Source: Dehalococcoidia bacterium UBA1141 (GTDB lineage: Bacteria > Chloroflexota > Dehalococcoidia > Lucifugimonadales > UBA3495). Taken from it: a stretch of DNA of 39,306 nt. Below the pieces are notes generated by a model. That model had not been told where the DNA came from and searched no databases. It saw nothing but the letters and a program-made list of their open reading frames with translations. Location: positions 37,160 to 76,465 of the forward strand of contig DCAE01000128.1 of NCBI GenBank assembly GCA_002311385.1, written 5' to 3'. Both the position numbers and the translations under genes were made by a program. Positions 15,975-23,115 of the stretch are shown piece after piece (position 1 is the first letter of the stretch; each line of letters opens with the position of its first letter).

Positions 15975-17129
15975 ATGGTATTCGATAATTCAGCTTCGTG
16001 GGACTCGCCAATCGAACAACCTGACCCTTACGGCGGGGTGCCAGAGATTGGAGCCGGGGCTCCTATTATTAAGGTAGTTGGCATTGGGGGAGGCGGGAGT
16101 AACGCCGTCAGCCGCATGTTCAAGGAAAAACTGCCGGTTGTTGAGTATCACGCAATCAACACCGATGCCCAACATCTATTCCGGTGCGACGTGGCCCACC
16201 GTCTGGCAATCGGCCAGACCCTAACCAGGGGCTTGGGCGCAGGCGCTCAGCCCGAGCTGGGCCGACAAGCTGCGGAAGAAAGCCGGAATGAGATTGAGAA
16301 GGCCCTTGAAGGGGCAGATATGATTTTCTTGGCTGTGGGCATGGGCGGAGGAACCGGTACCGGCGCTTCGCCAGTGGTGGCCCAGATTGCCAAAGAGTCA
16401 GGCGCATTGACCGTGGCTGTGGTCAGCAGACCCTTCTCCTTCGAGGCCGCAACCCGGCGCAAGAATGCCGAGGAAGGCATCAACCGGCTAAAAGATCATG
16501 TGGACACGCTAATCACTATCCCCAATGACCGGTTGTTGCAGTTGAACCCCAACGGCGAACAGACCTTCACTTGGGAAGATGCCTTGAAGATGGCCGACTC
16601 GGTCCTCCAGCAGGGCATCCAGGCCATCGCAGAGGTGGTTACGGTACCCGGAGAAATCAACGTGGACTTTGCCGACGTCAAGACTATCCTCAGCAATGCC
16701 GGTCCGGCTTGGCTGGCCATTGGCCGGGGCAAGGGCGAAAACCGGGCAATAGACGCCGCCAGGATGGCGACAAAGAGCCCGCTGTTGGACATTGCCATGG
16801 ACGGAGCAAAGCGTTTGCTCTTCGTGGTCAGCGGAGGCAGCACGCTGTCTTTGCAGGAAGTCCAAGACGCTGCCAACGTGATTCAGGAAATGGCCGACCC
16901 GGATGCCAACATCATCTTCGGCACCAGCCGGGACGCCAAGCTGGAAGATGAGGTCAAAATCACCATGGTGGCCGCAGCCTTCCCCGTTCTGCAAGAAACC
17001 CAGCAGATGCGCGAGGCAGAGCTGGAGCGGTTGTTGCAGGACGTCATACCCGAGTCGGAAGACGAACTAGATGTTCCCAGCTTCCTGCGCCGTCAGACCG
17101 GCTCCAGGGGCCGTGGCTTCTTCAGGTAA
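15975..17129 (+). CDS. ftsZ: Cell division protein FtsZ
   Basis: Tubulin-like GTPase that builds the division ring. GTP-binding blocks are IKVVGIGGGGSNAVSRM, the tubulin signature MGGGTGTGASPVVA (about residues 122-135) and the T7 loop NVDFADVKTILSNAG, which carries the catalytic Asp. The C-terminus ends with the conserved tail DELDVPSFLRRQ, used for FtsA and other partners. The variable linker before it is short. ATG 15975 was chosen because AAGGAG lies five bases upstream; an in-frame GTG at 15960 would overlap that ribosome site. The length is 384 residues, normal for FtsZ. Confidence 0.98.
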   Translation: MVFDNSASWDSPIEQPDPYGGVPEIGAGAPIIKVVGIGGGGSNAVSRMFKEKLPVVEYHAINTDAQHLFRCDVAHRLAIGQTLTRGLGAGAQPELGRQAAEESRNEIEKALEGADMIFLAVGMGGGTGTGASPVVAQIAKESGALTVAVVSRPFSFEAATRRKNAEEGINRLKDHVDTLITIPNDRLLQLNPNGEQTFTWEDALKMADSVLQQGIQAIAEVVTVPGEINVDFADVKTILSNAGPAWLAIGRGKGENRAIDAARMATKSPLLDIAMDGAKRLLFVVSGGSTLSLQEVQDAANVIQEMADPDANIIFGTSRDAKLEDEVKITMVAAAFPVLQETQQMREAELERLLQDVIPESEDELDVPSFLRRQTGSRGRGFFR

Positions 17130-17168
17130 GCCGCCAGGAAAACCACAGGAAATCAATCGAACAAATCT

Positions 17169-17196
17169 GTCTGGCCCGGAGATCTCCGGGCCAGAC
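17169..17196. other. 28-bp perfect palindrome after ftsZ
   Basis: A self-complementary sequence centred at GGAGATCTCC, with arms beginning GTCTGGCCCGGA. It starts 39 bases after the ftsZ stop. As RNA it would form a very stable GC-rich hairpin, but no T-tract follows, so it may protect the ftsZ mRNA 3' end or bind a protein rather than terminate. Confidence 0.75.
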
Positions 17197-17307
17197 CCTG
17201 GATTCATAAAACGGACCCATAATAATGGAGTAATGTTCTCGGAGGCCTAACAGCACTAATACCCCTATCTCAGTTTTCCAACAATCGGGCGCCGGGAATC
17301 ACATTTC

Positions 17308-17345
17308 GGCCGTTCTTCTTAACCGAAGGGCGGCCTTTTCTTTTG
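17308..17345 (+). terminator. Rho-independent terminator downstream of ftsZ
   Basis: The stem GGCCGTTCTTC / GAAGGGCGGCC pairs over 11 bp with two G-U pairs. The loop is TTAACC and it is followed by TTTTCTTTT. It lies about 180 bases past the ftsZ stop. Confidence 0.88.
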
Positions 17346-17706
17346 CCCAGCCTTGGCTAACTACTGATTTACTTCATCGTCAGTTGCCCCCTGGCCATTT
17401 CGACGAATGCCGGCATGACAGTTATAAGGCCGCAAGCCTACATTTTGCTTTCTAATAGTAGGTAGAAGCAGCCCGGGGGTCTTTAGCGGCGTCGGCAATG
17501 TTTCTGGCCACTTGCAGATACTCTTTAGGTTGATGCCGGACGCACCTCTAAGACCATCCCCAGGCAAAGTAGGTGGAGAGTATAACAAGTAGTTCGTGGG
17601 TTAAGTAAGCCGGAGGCTAGAAAATTGTGGAAATGAACGTGGATAATCCGAGATTCCCCTCTAAATACCGGAATCGGACGATGGATGTGTCGAAATCGTA
17701 ACACTA
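17346..17706. other. Gene-free stretch with a possible minus-strand coding remnant
   Basis: No intact gene is visible. On the minus strand, a frame from about 17541 to 17455 reads EYLQVARNIADAAKDPRAA and ends at a TAG after a further four residues. It has protein-like composition, but a stop cuts it off after 29 codons and there is no start codon or ribosome site. This could be a degraded gene end. Confidence 0.3.
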
Positions 17707-17735
17707 TTGACTTTCATAGTTGCGCAATATACAAT
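17707..17735 (+). promoter_or_regulatory. Promoter of nrdR
   Basis: TTGACT (17707-17712), a 17-base spacer and TACAAT (17730-17735) make a near-consensus sigma-70 type promoter about 94 bases before the nrdR ATG. Confidence 0.75.
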
Positions 17736-17771
17736 TTTGACTACTACAGATAGTGGTTTCGGTTAACAATA

Positions 17772-17787
17772 ACACATCATATAGTAT
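17772..17787 (+). promoter_or_regulatory. NrdR-box-like site before nrdR
   Basis: ACACATCATATAGTAT agrees with 13 of 16 positions of the NrdR box consensus acaCwAtATaTwGtgt as I remember it. It lies downstream of the promoter, where binding would block transcription, so autoregulation is plausible. Only one box is seen, whereas NrdR normally binds a tandem pair. Confidence 0.4.
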
Positions 17788-17814
17788 TTAAGATTAATTT
17801 AAGAATAATTTAAG
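17782..17814 (+). repeat. 11-bp tandem repeat, three copies, before nrdR
   Basis: TAGTATTTAAG, ATTAATTTAAG and AATAATTTAAG are consecutive and share the core T-A-TTTAAG. The last copy ends 14 bases before the ATG; the weak AAGAAAGAG after it may serve as ribosome site. Confidence 0.8.
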
Positions 17815-17828
17815 AAAGAGTATGGTTC

Positions 17829-18428
17829 ATGAAGTGCCCTTATTGCACGTTTTCCGACTCTAAGGTCACCGACTCCCGTGTGGTGGAAAATGGAATTCGC
17901 CGACGCCGGGAATGCCAGCGTTGCGGGTTGCGATTCACCACCTACGAGCGGATACAAGCCACGGCGTTGATGGTGTCCAAGCAGGACAACCGCCGGGAGG
18001 AATTCGACCGGGAGAAGCTAATCTCGGGCATTCGCAAAGCCTGCACTAAGCGACCGATTCCGTCTCGCACCATCGAAAAGATGGTGGAAGACATCGAGGC
18101 CGAGTTGCAACACTTGGGCCAAGTGGAGGTCCCCACTACTATTCTAGGCTCCATGGTGATGGAGCGCCTCAAGGCACTGGACCGGGTAGCCTATATCAGG
18201 TATGCCAGCGTTTACACCGACTTCCAAGACATCGATAGTTTCGAGCAGGCCGTAAAGGACCTGAGAGAGGACGGTCAGTTGCCCCTTCCCGAATCCGCAA
18301 CCAAACCAATACGCCGCAGGCGTCGACGCAACACCACCACAGCGGCCCGTTACCGGCCCCGCAACGCTAATCCGTTTCGCAACGATATCCGTCCACCAGA
18401 TGCGGACGACCCAGGAGGAGCTCTCTAA
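17829..18428 (+). CDS. nrdR: Transcriptional repressor NrdR
   Basis: Nucleotide-sensing repressor of ribonucleotide reductase genes. It begins with the zinc ribbon MKCPYC (Cys3, Cys6) and ECQRCGLRFTTYER (Cys29, Cys32), followed by the ATP-cone (VSKQDNRREEFDREKLISGI, then CTKRPI and the segment ending DRVAYIRYASVY). At 199 residues it exceeds the usual 150-160, because the C-terminus has a basic, Arg-rich extension (PIRRRRRRNTTTAARYRPRN) of about 45 residues. The likely target nrdJ lies 750 bp downstream, in the same direction. The stop is one base before the next ATG, so the next gene is translationally coupled. Confidence 0.96.
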   Translation: MKCPYCTFSDSKVTDSRVVENGIRRRRECQRCGLRFTTYERIQATALMVSKQDNRREEFDREKLISGIRKACTKRPIPSRTIEKMVEDIEAELQHLGQVEVPTTILGSMVMERLKALDRVAYIRYASVYTDFQDIDSFEQAVKDLREDGQLPLPESATKPIRRRRRRNTTTAARYRPRNANPFRNDIRPPDADDPGGAL

Positions 18429-18429
18429 A

Positions 18430-18723
18430 ATGGGCGATAGATTGGAATATACCGTGCTCACCCGTCTGTTGACGCTGAACAACCAGGTACACGATCTGGA
18501 GAACCAATTAATGACCGAGTCGGTCCCCAGCCTCCAGAATCACCGCGAGTCTGTTATGACTTCGATTGGAAACCACAAGTCCGATGGAAACCGCGAGTCC
18601 GATGCAGACAACAAGGCCGTTGGCGCCAACCGCATCGCCGAGATGCAAGACAGAATTGCCCAGGGCGTCAGGGCCAGCTTGACCACTTGCTGGCTAGGGG
18701 CTTCGGACGACCTGGATTTCTAG
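18430..18723 (+). CDS. Small hypothetical coiled-coil protein coupled to nrdR
   Basis: I do not recognise this 97-residue protein. It starts at ATG 18430 with GGAGGAG ten bases upstream inside the nrdR 3' end, so translation is well supported. The N-terminal third (LEYTVLTRLLTLNNQVHDLE) is a likely amphipathic helix or coiled coil. The middle carries a degenerate six-residue repeat (IGNHKS, DGNRES, DADNKA) encoded by 18-nt DNA repeats. The end is helical (ANRIAEMQDRIAQGVRASL). Its place between nrdR and nrdJ suggests some link to ribonucleotide reduction, but that is inference only. Confidence 0.7.
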   Translation: MGDRLEYTVLTRLLTLNNQVHDLENQLMTESVPSLQNHRESVMTSIGNHKSDGNRESDADNKAVGANRIAEMQDRIAQGVRASLTTCWLGASDDLDF

Positions 18724-18737
18724 AACCATTCCCTAAA

Positions 18738-18770
18738 CTCCAACTGAGCTATCTAGCTTAACCATTGGAG
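18738..18770 (+). other. Compound hairpin after the nrdR operon
   Basis: Outer arms CTCCAA / TTGGAG enclose an inner stem AGCTA-TC-TAGCT. There is no T-tract, so it could be a 3' mRNA stabiliser or a factor-dependent terminator. Confidence 0.5.
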
Positions 18771-18872
18771 CCTTAACCCAAACACGCAGATCATCTGCTG
18801 GATTATGTAAACCCCGCGAATTCGCCCCAACCCCCCATCAACATCTGGTACCAAACCAACCCTTCCGACCTA

Positions 18873-18901
18873 TTGACTTTCCATAATCTTCCGAGTAATA
18901 T
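18873..18901 (+). promoter_or_regulatory. Promoter of nrdJ
   Basis: TTGACT (18873-18878), 17 bases, TAATAT (18896-18901). Immediately downstream is an inverted repeat CCTACTA-7-TAGTAGG (18906-18926), a candidate operator. A second extended -10 (TGGTATAAT, TATAAT at 18951-18956) may be an alternative start. Confidence 0.65.
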
Positions 18902-18972
18902 TCGCCCTACTATACACGGTAGTAGGAGTGCTAGTAACCACCACATTTGGTATAATTTCAGGCAATTCCTTT

Positions 18973-19125
18973 ATTTTCAGGTTGTGACTATAGCTCTGGA
19001 TTGGCTCCATATAACCAAGTGAATGATTGATCCACATGACCTGAAAATGACAACCAGCAGGAGAAAATCTCTCCGCCCGATGTTACAACTAGCAGACTAG
19101 GATTAACCGAACGGATTAAAACAAC
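18973..19125 (+). promoter_or_regulatory. Potentially structured leader of nrdJ
   Basis: ATTTTCAGGT (18973-18982) pairs perfectly with ACCTGAAAAT (19039-19048), closing a 56-base loop that contains further short complementary segments (TGTG with CACA, TTGG with CCAA). A second hairpin GGAGA-AAATC-TCTCC follows near 19061-19075. A 13-bp tandem duplication (GGATTAACCGAAC, GGATTAAAACAAC) lies at 19100-19125. I do not see the conserved blocks of the cobalamin riboswitch. Confidence 0.45.
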
Positions 19126-19174
19126 CCCGGTCAAAGGCAAGGCCGGTTGAGTGATACAACAGGAGACCCTCAAG

Positions 19175-21592
19175 ATGACCGCAACTCGGGAAAACTCAGA
19201 AATGTCCGGCCTATCCGAAAATCAAAGGCGCAAGCAAGTGGTTGCGGCTATGATTGCCCAGGGTATCGCCCAAAGAGTGGGCGGTCGGACCACGGAGTTG
19301 ACCGATAACGCCTCCGTGGTATTGGAGCGCCGTTACTTGTCCAAAGACCGGGATGGGCAAGTGGTCGAGGATCCGGACAGTCTGTTCCACCGGGTAGCCC
19401 AGAACCTGTCGCAAGCGGAGTTGAACTACGGCGCTTCCGAAGCTGAGCGCCAAGCCGTGGAAGATAAATTCTACGAAGCGATGCGCCATCTGGAAGTTCT
19501 GCCCAACTCGCCCACTTTGATGAATGCCGGAAGGGAACTCCAACAACTCTCGGCATGTTTCGTCCTTCCCGTCAGCGATTCATTGGAGGCCATATTTGAC
19601 GAAGTTAAGCAGACTGCCCTCATCCACAAGAGTGGTGGCGGCACCGGATTTTCATTCAGCAGGTTGAGACCCGAAGGGGACATCGTGGGCTCCACGGGTG
19701 GAGTGGCCAGCGGTCCGGTCAGTTTTATTCGCGCCTTCGATACCGCAACCGACGTAGTGAAACAAGGCGGCACGCGCCGGGGTGCCAACATGGGCATATT
19801 GAACGTCAACCACCCGGACATCCTCAAGTTCATCAAGTCCAAAGAAGACGGGCGGCAACTGAACAACTTCAATATCTCGGTGGCGGTCACCGAAGAATTC
19901 ATGAAGAAGGCCAATGAAGGCCAAGAGTTTGACTTGATTAACCCTCGCACCGGAAAGGTGACGGGGGCCTTGAACGCCAAAGATGTTTTCGACCTGATGA
20001 CCCAGTTGGCATGGAAGACTGGCGACCCAGGTCTGATATTCCTTGACCGCATCAACAAGGACAACCCAAATCCTCATTTGGGCGCAATCGAAAGCACAAA
20101 CCCCTGCGGTGAGCAGCCGTTGCTGCCCTATGAGTCGTGCAACCTCGCTTCCATCAATCTGGCACGGATGGTTACGTACGCCGACAGCGATGTTTCAATC
20201 GATTGGGAGAGGTTGGACGAAATCGTCGATATCACTGTCCATCTCTTGGACAACGTGATCGACATGAACAACTACCCGATTCCAGAAATAGCCGAAATGA
20301 GCCGCAAGACTCGCCGCATCGGTCTGGGAATCATGGGCTTTGCCGACCTGCTGGTGCAGTTGGGCATTCGTTACGATTCGGAAGAAGGTCTCCAAGTAGC
20401 CCGTGATGTGATGGGTCACATTCAAGAAAGGTCATTTCGAGCATCGACGGCCTTGGCCGAAACTCGGGGGACATTCCCGGCATGGGACGGAAGCATATAC
20501 AGCCGCACCGGCCTAAAGATGCGAAATTCCGCACCCACCACCATCGCGCCCACCGGCACCATCAGCATAATCGCTGGCGCGTCCAGCGGTATTGAGCCTC
20601 TTTTTGCCCTCAGCTACGTGCGAAACGTCATGGACAATACCAAGTTGGTGGAAGGCTACACCTACTTTGAAGCCGTGGCCAAGAATGAGGGCTTCTACTC
20701 CGATGAACTGATGGAGAGATTGGCCGAGAAGGGCAGCCTGGAGACATTGGACGTGCCCCAGTGGGTAAAAGAGGTGTTCCGCACTTCCCACGACATTGAC
20801 CCGGAATGGCACGTGAAGATGCAGGGCGCCATCCAACAGCACACGGATAATTCGGTTTCCAAGACAATCAACTTCCCCCATAACGCAACTGTAGAAGATG
20901 TCGCTGAAGCCTACATGCTGGCTTATGAATTGGGCCTGAAGGGAATCACCGTCTACCGTGACGGCAGCAAAGCGGGCCAAGTGCTTAGCACCGGGGAAAC
21001 TGGGCAGAGCGCATCTGATTTGGGCGAGGTCATGGCCGAGCCCTTGGACCAAAGCGAGTTTTTGGTACCTAGAGACCGGCCACGCAGAACTGTAGGCGTC
21101 ACGGAACGAGTGCGCACCGGCCACGGAAACATGTACGTGACCATCAATTTCGATGAAGAGAATAAGCCCTTCGAGGTGTTCGGAACCTTGGGCAAGTCCG
21201 GTGGTTGTGACTCCGCCCAGTTGGAAGCAATCTCCCGATTGGTCTCCTTGGCTTTGCGCTCGGGAGTAGACCCCAAAAACGTGATTGAGCAACTACGGGG
21301 CATCACTTGCTGCCCCGCTTGGGATAGCGGCACCTTGGTCAGGTCCAGTCCTGATGCCGTGGCCTTGGCCATTGAGCGTTCCTTTGGCGACGAAGTCAGT
21401 AGCCACGGTGAAGCGGGCCACCAGCCCCAGGGTAATGTCCAATTGGAACTGATTAACCGGGCCACGGGAAATGGCAACGGGAATGGGCAAAACTATCATT
21501 CAAAACGGCAGTGCCCTGACTGCAGCGGTGCACTTACTTTTCAAGAAGGATGCCACATCTGTGTTGGATGCGGCTACAGTACGTGTAGTTAG
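19175..21592 (+). CDS. nrdJ: Class II (adenosylcobalamin-dependent) ribonucleotide reductase
   Basis: Reduces ribonucleotides to deoxyribonucleotides with a radical generated from coenzyme B12, with or without oxygen. The active site is STNPCGEQPLLPYESCN (Asn309, Cys311, Glu313); LPNSPTLMNAG and LSACFVLPVSDS near the N-terminus hold another redox Cys. The radical-proximal block is TIAPTGTISIIAGASSGIEP. The C-terminal TSCPD domain (GKSGGCDSAQLEAISRL) is present, followed by a Cys-rich tail (CPDCSG...CHICVGCGYSTC) that can re-reduce the active site. The 805 residues fit the long NrdJ group. I chose ATG 19175, with AGGAG nine bases upstream, over GTG 19151. NrdR control is likely. Confidence 0.96.
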   Translation: MTATRENSEMSGLSENQRRKQVVAAMIAQGIAQRVGGRTTELTDNASVVLERRYLSKDRDGQVVEDPDSLFHRVAQNLSQAELNYGASEAERQAVEDKFYEAMRHLEVLPNSPTLMNAGRELQQLSACFVLPVSDSLEAIFDEVKQTALIHKSGGGTGFSFSRLRPEGDIVGSTGGVASGPVSFIRAFDTATDVVKQGGTRRGANMGILNVNHPDILKFIKSKEDGRQLNNFNISVAVTEEFMKKANEGQEFDLINPRTGKVTGALNAKDVFDLMTQLAWKTGDPGLIFLDRINKDNPNPHLGAIESTNPCGEQPLLPYESCNLASINLARMVTYADSDVSIDWERLDEIVDITVHLLDNVIDMNNYPIPEIAEMSRKTRRIGLGIMGFADLLVQLGIRYDSEEGLQVARDVMGHIQERSFRASTALAETRGTFPAWDGSIYSRTGLKMRNSAPTTIAPTGTISIIAGASSGIEPLFALSYVRNVMDNTKLVEGYTYFEAVAKNEGFYSDELMERLAEKGSLETLDVPQWVKEVFRTSHDIDPEWHVKMQGAIQQHTDNSVSKTINFPHNATVEDVAEAYMLAYELGLKGITVYRDGSKAGQVLSTGETGQSASDLGEVMAEPLDQSEFLVPRDRPRRTVGVTERVRTGHGNMYVTINFDEENKPFEVFGTLGKSGGCDSAQLEAISRLVSLALRSGVDPKNVIEQLRGITCCPAWDSGTLVRSSPDAVALAIERSFGDEVSSHGEAGHQPQGNVQLELINRATGNGNGNGQNYHSKRQCPDCSGALTFQEGCHICVGCGYSTCS

Positions 21593-21593
21593 C

Positions 21594-22028
21594 ATGGCGT
21601 TCAAAGACAAATTTTGCGAAATACTTGATGTCAAAGGTGGCAGGTCTGCTGCAAACCTTGAGCGCATCGCATCGTTGGCTAGGGAAATACAGGACGATAT
21701 TACTCCGGCTTATTTAGTCAGGTTGATAATGGGCCAACCTTCTCGTCCTAAAGACTACCAGGCTTTGGCTACCGCGCTCGGAGTACATCCGAAACGATTT
21801 GTCGACGATTCCGCAGCAATGCAGAAAGCAAATCGGGATAGGATATATAAGTTTGCGGAAGAACGTATGAATAGGCCCGACTTGGCCAATGATTTTTATA
21901 AGTACGTAGCCTCACATACGAGTTTTCGAAACAAAGTTGAGACTGAGTCAATCGATTTCAATTTGCTGTACCCTCTATGGTCAGATTTCATAGAGGAGAT
22001 CGCTGAAGAAGAGTCCCTTGACACCTAG
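21594..22028 (+). CDS. Small XRE-like helix-turn-helix protein
   Basis: A 144-residue protein, not assigned to a named family. Residues 15-65 (GRSAANLERIASLAREI, then ITPAYLVRLIMGQPSRPKDY and QALATALGVHPKRF) have the layout of a lambda-repressor-like HTH with the recognition-helix followed by Gly and Pro. The rest is helical and acidic. ATG 21594 starts two bases after the nrdJ stop, without a clear ribosome site, so coupling to nrdJ translation is possible. Its last bases overlap the following ImmA/IrrE gene by 11 nt. Such pairs act as regulator plus metallopeptidase in stress, toxin-antitoxin-like or mobile-element control. Base composition is clearly more AT-rich than the flanks, suggesting acquisition. 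Confidence 0.7.
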   Translation: MAFKDKFCEILDVKGGRSAANLERIASLAREIQDDITPAYLVRLIMGQPSRPKDYQALATALGVHPKRFVDDSAAMQKANRDRIYKFAEERMNRPDLANDFYKYVASHTSFRNKVETESIDFNLLYPLWSDFIEEIAEEESLDT

Positions 22029-22851
22029 CAAGCTCGAAATAGTAGAAGCCTTCCGGCTCGAAGCCCTCTCGGCTCCAGTTGACCTCGCGTCACTGGCGAA
22101 GAAATGGGGTGTGGTCTCGATCGAACAGCAACCATTGGAATCCGATGCAATGCTTGTGAGACGGCGAAAGGGATACTCGATCATACTGAAGCAACTTAAC
22201 GGCGTATCTGGAGTAGCTAGGCAAAATTTTTCGTTTGCCCACGAATTAGGCCACCTTCTAATTCAAAAATATAGCGTCTCTCAGCAGTTCGATGACTCAA
22301 CTAAGCATCGATTGTCTCGGAATCGTCAAGACGACGAAGAACAGTTATGTGAGCAACTAGCCGCTGAAATACTGATGCCCAGGCTTGCGTTTGAAGAAGA
22401 CGGTTGGATGGAAGGCTGGAGTATCAACAATTTGAAAGCGCTTGCCCGAAAATACGGGGCATCGATACCGGCTACATCGAGACGGATGATTGATTTAATG
22501 CCGGAAACTGGAGTTATGGCTTCGTGGAAACCGCCACTGAAATCTGCGGCTGAGAGACCAAAGTTGCTCTCGTCATATTGTCCAAGCTCTCGTTATCAGC
22601 CTCGCAATTCCGTTCCACGCCTTAGGTCTTGGCTGATTACCAGGGCTTCTAGGGTTCGACAAGTTCAAACCGGGTTTGCGCCATTAGTTGACCGAAATAG
22701 TGGATTAGTTACCCCCAAAGATGTTCCCGCTGAAGCATGGGCCTGGGGACACGGCGAATTCAACAAGGTGATGGTGTGGTACTACCCCGATCGAGAATTA
22801 TCATCCGACCAAAAATCTCTTTCTATGGGCCTTACCAGGAAGGCTGTTTAA
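22018..22851 (+). CDS. ImmA/IrrE family zinc metallopeptidase
   Basis: COG2856-type protease that typically cleaves a partner repressor. The zinc motif HELGH is at residues 75-79 (FSFAHELGHLLIQ), and the downstream EQLCEQLAAEILMP supplies the usual third ligand (Glu) and the family ending LMP. After about residue 165 there is a further 110-residue region without a recognised domain, rich in Arg and Trp. The start TTG 22018 overlaps the stop of the HTH gene by 11 nt, strong evidence of coupling. A powerful terminator follows at 22935. The natural partner is the upstream HTH protein, which it may cleave. Confidence 0.85.
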   Translation: MTPSKLEIVEAFRLEALSAPVDLASLAKKWGVVSIEQQPLESDAMLVRRRKGYSIILKQLNGVSGVARQNFSFAHELGHLLIQKYSVSQQFDDSTKHRLSRNRQDDEEQLCEQLAAEILMPRLAFEEDGWMEGWSINNLKALARKYGASIPATSRRMIDLMPETGVMASWKPPLKSAAERPKLLSSYCPSSRYQPRNSVPRLRSWLITRASRVRQVQTGFAPLVDRNSGLVTPKDVPAEAWAWGHGEFNKVMVWYYPDRELSSDQKSLSMGLTRKAV

Positions 22852-22934
22852 TGTGCGTGTCTTGCGGCTGGAACAAGTGTGAGTAACGTGTGGTGTTTGT
22901 GAGTGTTCAGCCGTTAGCCTACCCTCCTTTCCTA

Positions 22935-22964
22935 GCCCCCGGCGCGAGCCGGGGGCCCTTTTTT
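22935..22964 (+). terminator. Rho-independent terminator
   Basis: Stem GCCCCCGGC / GCCGGGGGC with a GCGA tetraloop, then CC and six T. It ends the nrdJ - HTH - ImmA/IrrE transcript. Confidence 0.93.
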
Positions 22965-23060
22965 GTCCAAAGCAGGGCATCTTTAAGCCTGCCTTGTGCT
23001 AAAATCCTGGAGCCGACTCCGGGCCATTACTTTCTACCATTACACCCTGCGACACACCTG

Positions 23061-23108
23061 ACCGTCTTCCCGAGTGACCATCTTCTTGGGTGACCGTCTT
23101 CCCGAGTG
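23061..23108 (+). repeat. 16-bp tandem repeat, three copies, before pdxA
   Basis: ACCGTCTTCCCGAGTG, ACCATCTTCTTGGGTG, ACCGTCTTCCCGAGTG. The first and third copies are identical, and the middle differs by four transitions. The last copy ends seven bases before the pdxA ATG, in the space where a ribosome site would be expected. Confidence 0.92.
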
Positions 23109-23115
23109 AGAAAAA

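Noticed and set aside
15676..16077. 133-residue open frame in the ftsZ leader
   Set aside because: It starts with TTG without a ribosome site, runs 100 bases into ftsZ in another frame and has no recognisable domain.
17361..17588. 75-residue minus-strand frame after ftsZ
   Set aside because: No ribosome site or domain; if anything is coding here it is a broken piece in a different frame (see the remnant finding).
18957..19150. Cobalamin riboswitch before nrdJ
   Set aside because: Expected from the B12 dependence of NrdJ, but the conserved core blocks of that riboswitch are not visible, so only an unnamed structured leader is reported.
20513..21292. 259-residue open frame antisense to nrdJ
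   Set aside because: The NrdJ motifs on the plus strand are unambiguous. The antisense frame has no ribosome site or domain.
22890..23093. 67-residue open frame before pdxA
   Set aside because: It covers the terminator at 22935-22964 and the tandem repeats, so it is not a gene.
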